DNA from: Paenibacillus humicus NBRC 102415
GTDB taxonomy: Bacteria > Bacillota > Bacilli > Paenibacillales > Paenibacillaceae
Direction of reading: 5' to 3'
DNA: 64,000 nucleotides
NCBI RefSeq assembly: GCF_004000905.1
Contig: NZ_BIMD01000023.1
Location: forward strand, 1-64,000
How positions within the stretch are numbered: position 1 is the stretch's first letter; the number at the start of each line of letters is the position of its first letter. Made by a program: the position numbers and the translations under genes. Shown here one piece after another: positions 61,230-64,000 of this stretch. A model generated the notes under the pieces. That model worked only from the letters and a program-made list of their open reading frames with translations, made no database searches and had not been told where the DNA came from.

Positions 61230-63542
61230 ATGGATACCGTCAAGCGAATCAAACTGCGCACGCTGTTCGTCGGAGGGCTCATCACCCTCCTTTTTCTTGT
61301 TTTATTTACCCGCATCTTCTGGGTTCAGGTCGTCAAGGCCGACTTCTGGCTCGGCGAAGCGAAGAAGATCTGGGCGGCATCCGATACGATACCGGCGGAA
61401 CGCGGGTCGATCACGGACCGCAACGGCAACCTGCTGGCGATGAACATTCCCGCTTATACCGTCGTCGTCAATCCCAAGGTCATCCAGGAGCTGGGCATCG
61501 AGGATCAGGTGGCGGACGGGCTCTCGAAAATACTGGGCAAGCCCAAAGCCGACATTGTCAAGCAAGTGAGCTTCCGCAATGCCAAGGGGGAATATTCCCA
61601 GTACCGCGAGCTGAGGCCGGAAGGGCTCAACATCGAGAAGAAGAAATCCGACGAGGTGGCCAAGCTCAGCGCGCAGATCAAGAAGGATCTGGAGGAAAAG
61701 CGCGGCAAGAAGATCAGCGGCAGCGACATGGGCATTACGCTGATCAAAGGCTCCAAGCGGTTCTACCCGAACAATACGCTTGCGGCGCATCTGCTCGGCT
61801 TCGTCAACAAGCAGGGCGATCCGGTCATCGGCCTCGAGGCGGACTTCAACGACGTCCTCAAGGGAACCGACGGCAAGATCGTATACGAGAAGGACGGCAA
61901 CCGGGTTCAGGTGGACAACGGGACGGCCAAGCTCGTACCTGCCGTGAACGGCAAAAACATCAAGCTGACGATCGACAACGAGATCCAGCATTATGTCCAG
62001 GACGCGATCCAGGAAGCCTACGACCTGTACAAGCCGCAGAGCATTACGGCGATCGTGGCCGATCCGAATTCGATGGAGGTTCTGGGGATGGCGAATCTGC
62101 CGACCTTCAATCCCAATTCGTATTCGTCGTCGAACCCGATCAACTTCAACAATCTCGCCGTCGGCGGAACCTACGAGCCGGGCTCGACGTTCAAGATCGT
62201 GACGCTGGCCGGCGCCGTACAGGAGAAGATGTTCAATCCCAACGAGGAGTACATGTCCGGACGGATATCGGTGCCGGGTCAGGATGTCTACGACATCAAG
62301 CGCTCGGGATGGGGGCCGATCACCTATCTGGAAGGGCTGAAGCGCTCGAGCAACGTCGCGTTTGTCCATCTCGGAATGGAACGGCTCGGCAAGGAGAAGC
62401 TGACGGATTATATCCGCAACTTCGGCTTCGGCACCAAGACCGGCATTGAGATCAAGCAGGAGGTGCGCGGCAGCCTCAACATCCAGGGCAAGTCCGACGT
62501 CGCCCGCGCTTCCTTCGGACAAGGTCCGGTGTCGGTGACGCCGATCCAGCAGGTGGCGGCCGTCGCCGCCGTCGCCAACGGCGGCAAGCTGCTGAAGCCG
62601 CATATCGTGAAGGAAATCGACGATCCGGCCACGGACAAGAAGACGGAAACGCGGACGGAGCAGGTCCGCCAGGTCGTCACGGCGGAAACCTCGAAGCTTA
62701 CGAGCGGCTTCCTGGAGCAGGTCGTGTCCGACAGCAAGATCGGCACCGGCCGCAACGCCGCCATTCCCGGCTACAGGGTAGCCGGCAAGACAGGCACCGC
62801 CCAGAAAATCGTCAACGGCACCTACTCCAAGGACAAATACGTCGTTTCATTCATCGGATATGCTCCGGTGAGCAATCCGCGCTTCGTCGTATACGTCATC
62901 GTGGATTCGCCCAGCGTCCCGGATCCCGGCGGCGGCAAGATCGCGGCTCCGGTATTCAAGAAGATCGTAACCCAGAGCCTGCGTTATATGGGCGTCAAGC
63001 CTGATGCGAGCGTCCCGCCGTCCCAGGACAAGAAGCAGCCGCTGACGGTGCCGGATTTGACCGGACTGACGCTTGCAAAAGCGCAGCAGGAGCTGAAGGC
63101 GAGAGGGCTGGCTTCAAAGGCCGTCGGCAAAGGCGCCAGCGTGCTGAAGCAGATGCCCGCCGCCGGGACGATCGTCTCGGACAGCCAGAGCGTCTATCTG
63201 GTGACGGAGGAGGAGAACAAGCTGCAGCTTCCTTCCCTTGCAGGCTCGTCGCTGCGCGAAGCGCTGCAGCTGTGCAGCTCCGTCGGCCGCAAATGCGTGA
63301 CGGAAGGCGAAGGCTACGTCATCTCCCAGATGGAGGCCAAGCTGAATGGAGAGCCGGTCGTCAAGCTGATCCTGAAGCCTCCGGCGGGCGAAGAGGCTTC
63401 CGACGCCTCCGCTGCGGATGCAGCCGCGGCTGGCGGAAGCGCCTCCGGCTCGAAGCAGGACGGCGGAACGGATGCAGCGGGCGGCCAGCCGGATGACTCC
63501 AGCGGCGGCGGGGGAAGCGCTCCGCCGGCCGGCGGCGGTTGA
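61230..63542 (+). CDS. pbpB: Division transpeptidase PBP2B with PASTA domains
   Basis: Class B penicillin-binding protein for septal crosslinking, 770 residues. An N-terminal membrane anchor (TLFVGGLITLLFLVLFTRIFW) precedes a dimerisation domain and a transpeptidase domain with S319-T-F-K322, S373-S-N375 and K520-T-G-T. Two PASTA-type repeats follow (VPDLTGLTLAKAQQELKARGL, LPSLAGSSLREALQL). The C-terminal tail of about 50 residues is Gly/Ala/Ser/Asp-rich and disordered, unusually long. ATG 61230 follows ftsL by 5 bases. Confidence 0.95.
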   Translation: MDTVKRIKLRTLFVGGLITLLFLVLFTRIFWVQVVKADFWLGEAKKIWAASDTIPAERGSITDRNGNLLAMNIPAYTVVVNPKVIQELGIEDQVADGLSKILGKPKADIVKQVSFRNAKGEYSQYRELRPEGLNIEKKKSDEVAKLSAQIKKDLEEKRGKKISGSDMGITLIKGSKRFYPNNTLAAHLLGFVNKQGDPVIGLEADFNDVLKGTDGKIVYEKDGNRVQVDNGTAKLVPAVNGKNIKLTIDNEIQHYVQDAIQEAYDLYKPQSITAIVADPNSMEVLGMANLPTFNPNSYSSSNPINFNNLAVGGTYEPGSTFKIVTLAGAVQEKMFNPNEEYMSGRISVPGQDVYDIKRSGWGPITYLEGLKRSSNVAFVHLGMERLGKEKLTDYIRNFGFGTKTGIEIKQEVRGSLNIQGKSDVARASFGQGPVSVTPIQQVAAVAAVANGGKLLKPHIVKEIDDPATDKKTETRTEQVRQVVTAETSKLTSGFLEQVVSDSKIGTGRNAAIPGYRVAGKTGTAQKIVNGTYSKDKYVVSFIGYAPVSNPRFVVYVIVDSPSVPDPGGGKIAAPVFKKIVTQSLRYMGVKPDASVPPSQDKKQPLTVPDLTGLTLAKAQQELKARGLASKAVGKGASVLKQMPAAGTIVSDSQSVYLVTEEENKLQLPSLAGSSLREALQLCSSVGRKCVTEGEGYVISQMEAKLNGEPVVKLILKPPAGEEASDASAADAAAAGGSASGSKQDGGTDAAGGQPDDSSGGGGSAPPAGGG

Positions 63543-63660
63543 GCCGACTGGCGGTGCGGCATTTCTGACGCTGGATGCGGCGCCGGCCGGCGTTTTGGCT
63601 GCCGAGCCGGCCGAAGCCGGCCGCCCATGGCTTGGCATACGCCGCTGGTTTCCCGAATAC

Positions 63661-63700
63661 GTTAACTTGTACGGACAGACTGTACCTGTCCCATGTTAAC
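63661..63700 (+). repeat. Nested inverted repeats upstream of spoVD
   Basis: GTTAAC at 63661-63666 and 63695-63700 flank an inner inverted repeat GGACAG (63673-63678) and CTGTCC (63686-63691). The outer motif is itself palindromic. The position, 20-60 bases before spoVD, would suit a protein-binding site. The identity is unknown. Confidence 0.45.
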
Positions 63701-63721
63701 GGACGAGAGGGGAACGTGCGG

Positions 63722-64000
63722 ATGAAAGTTTCCAATGTCACCTTGAGGCGCCGCCTCTTTCTAGCGCTTGTCGTCGTTCTGGTCGGTTTTGTCGCGCTTA
63801 TCGGACGGCTGGGCTATGTCCAGCTGGTCCGCGGCGGAGAGCTGTCGGCCAAGGCGGAGGACAACTGGAGGCGCGAAGTCGCATTCGCCCCCAACCGCGG
63901 GGATATTACGGACCGCAACGGCACGAAGCTGGCCTACAACGTCAGCTCGCCGACGATTGTTGCGATTCCGGTGCAGATCAAGGACAAGGAAGGCACGGCC
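63722..64000 (+). CDS. spoVD: Stage V sporulation protein D (SpoVD), N-terminal part
   Basis: A class B PBP paralogue needed for spore cortex synthesis, identified by its position after pbpB and by LRRRLFLALVVVLVGFVALIGRLGYVQL (anchor) and APNRGDITDRNGTKLAYNV. Only 93 codons are inside the window. ATG 63722 is 9 bases after AGAGGGG (63706-63712); GTG 63716 is closer and less likely. In B. subtilis the gene is under sigma-E; I do not see a clear sigma-E promoter in the 180 bases between the two genes. Confidence 0.85.
   Translation, partial: MKVSNVTLRRRLFLALVVVLVGFVALIGRLGYVQLVRGGELSAKAEDNWRREVAFAPNRGDITDRNGTKLAYNVSSPTIVAIPVQIKDKEGTA

Noticed and set aside
1-64000. CRISPR array, prophage, insertion sequence, tRNA or rRNA genes
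   Set aside because: No regularly spaced repeats, transposase or integrase genes, phage structural genes, or tRNA/rRNA sequences were recognised anywhere in the window.

Overview
The window looks like a chromosomal core segment from a high-GC, endospore-forming member of the Bacilli, most likely Paenibacillaceae (Paenibacillus, Cohnella or a relative). The reasons are strong AGGAGG-type ribosome binding sites with GTG/TTG starts, sporulation genes (yqfC, yqfD, rsfA, a YhcN/YlaJ lipoprotein, spoVD), bacillithiol synthesis (bshC), and gene order close to Bacillus subtilis in several blocks. The genus is inferred from protein character and context, not from a database match.

Layout. (1) 1-10.4 kb: recombination and repair, with the 3' part of sbcC, then addB-addA and an unknown membrane-anchored protein. 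(2) 10.5-11.1 kb: a proline-, tyrosine- and cysteine-rich protein behind a sequence matching a sigma-K promoter, possibly a spore coat component. (3) 11.3-34.8 kb: the long rpsU-to-sigA block: hit, rpsU, yqeY, nfeD, floA, a proline-rich protein, yqfC, yqfD, phoH, pgpH, ybeY, dgkA, cdd, era, yqzL, recO, a small unknown protein, a T-box leader with glyQ-glyS, the PPDK regulatory protein, yqxD, dnaG, sigA, a membrane protein, trmK and a Nif3-like protein. (4) 34.8-35.2 kb: rnpB, encoding an RNase P RNA that reads as type A rather than the type B usual in Bacillus. (5) 35.3-44.4 kb: a mixed section with a secreted subtilase, a YpuI-family protein, a DUF1540 protein, a lytic transglycosylase, a cysteine desulfurase with thiI, a divergent pair of TerC-family proteins and a small membrane protein. 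(6) 44.5-50.2 kb: a yla-type block (typA, ylaH, an LCP protein, ylaJ-like lipoprotein, ylaK). (7) 50.5-53.5 kb: accessory genes (orphan solute-binding-like protein, secreted coiled-coil protein, DUF2626 protein). (8) 53.8-64 kb: rsfA, a panE-like gene, a DUF3397 protein, bshC, ahcY, and the start of the division and cell wall cluster: mraZ, rsmH, ftsL, pbpB and the beginning of spoVD.

How the genes fit together. Most of the window is housekeeping: double-strand break repair (SbcC, AddAB, RecO), ribosome and tRNA work (S21, Era, YbeY, GlyQS, TrmK, ThiI, RNase P), initiation of replication and transcription (DnaG, SigA), membrane organisation (NfeD, FloA), c-di-AMP turnover (PgpH) and division (MraZ to SpoVD). 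Sporulation functions are threaded through it and seem to have their own promoters. I found no CRISPR array, prophage, insertion sequence, tRNA or rRNA gene. The most unusual points are the type A RNase P RNA, the candidate sigma-K-driven coat-like protein, an NfeD without its protease domain, phased repeats before mraZ that look like MraZ operators, and several short tandem repeats at gene ends.
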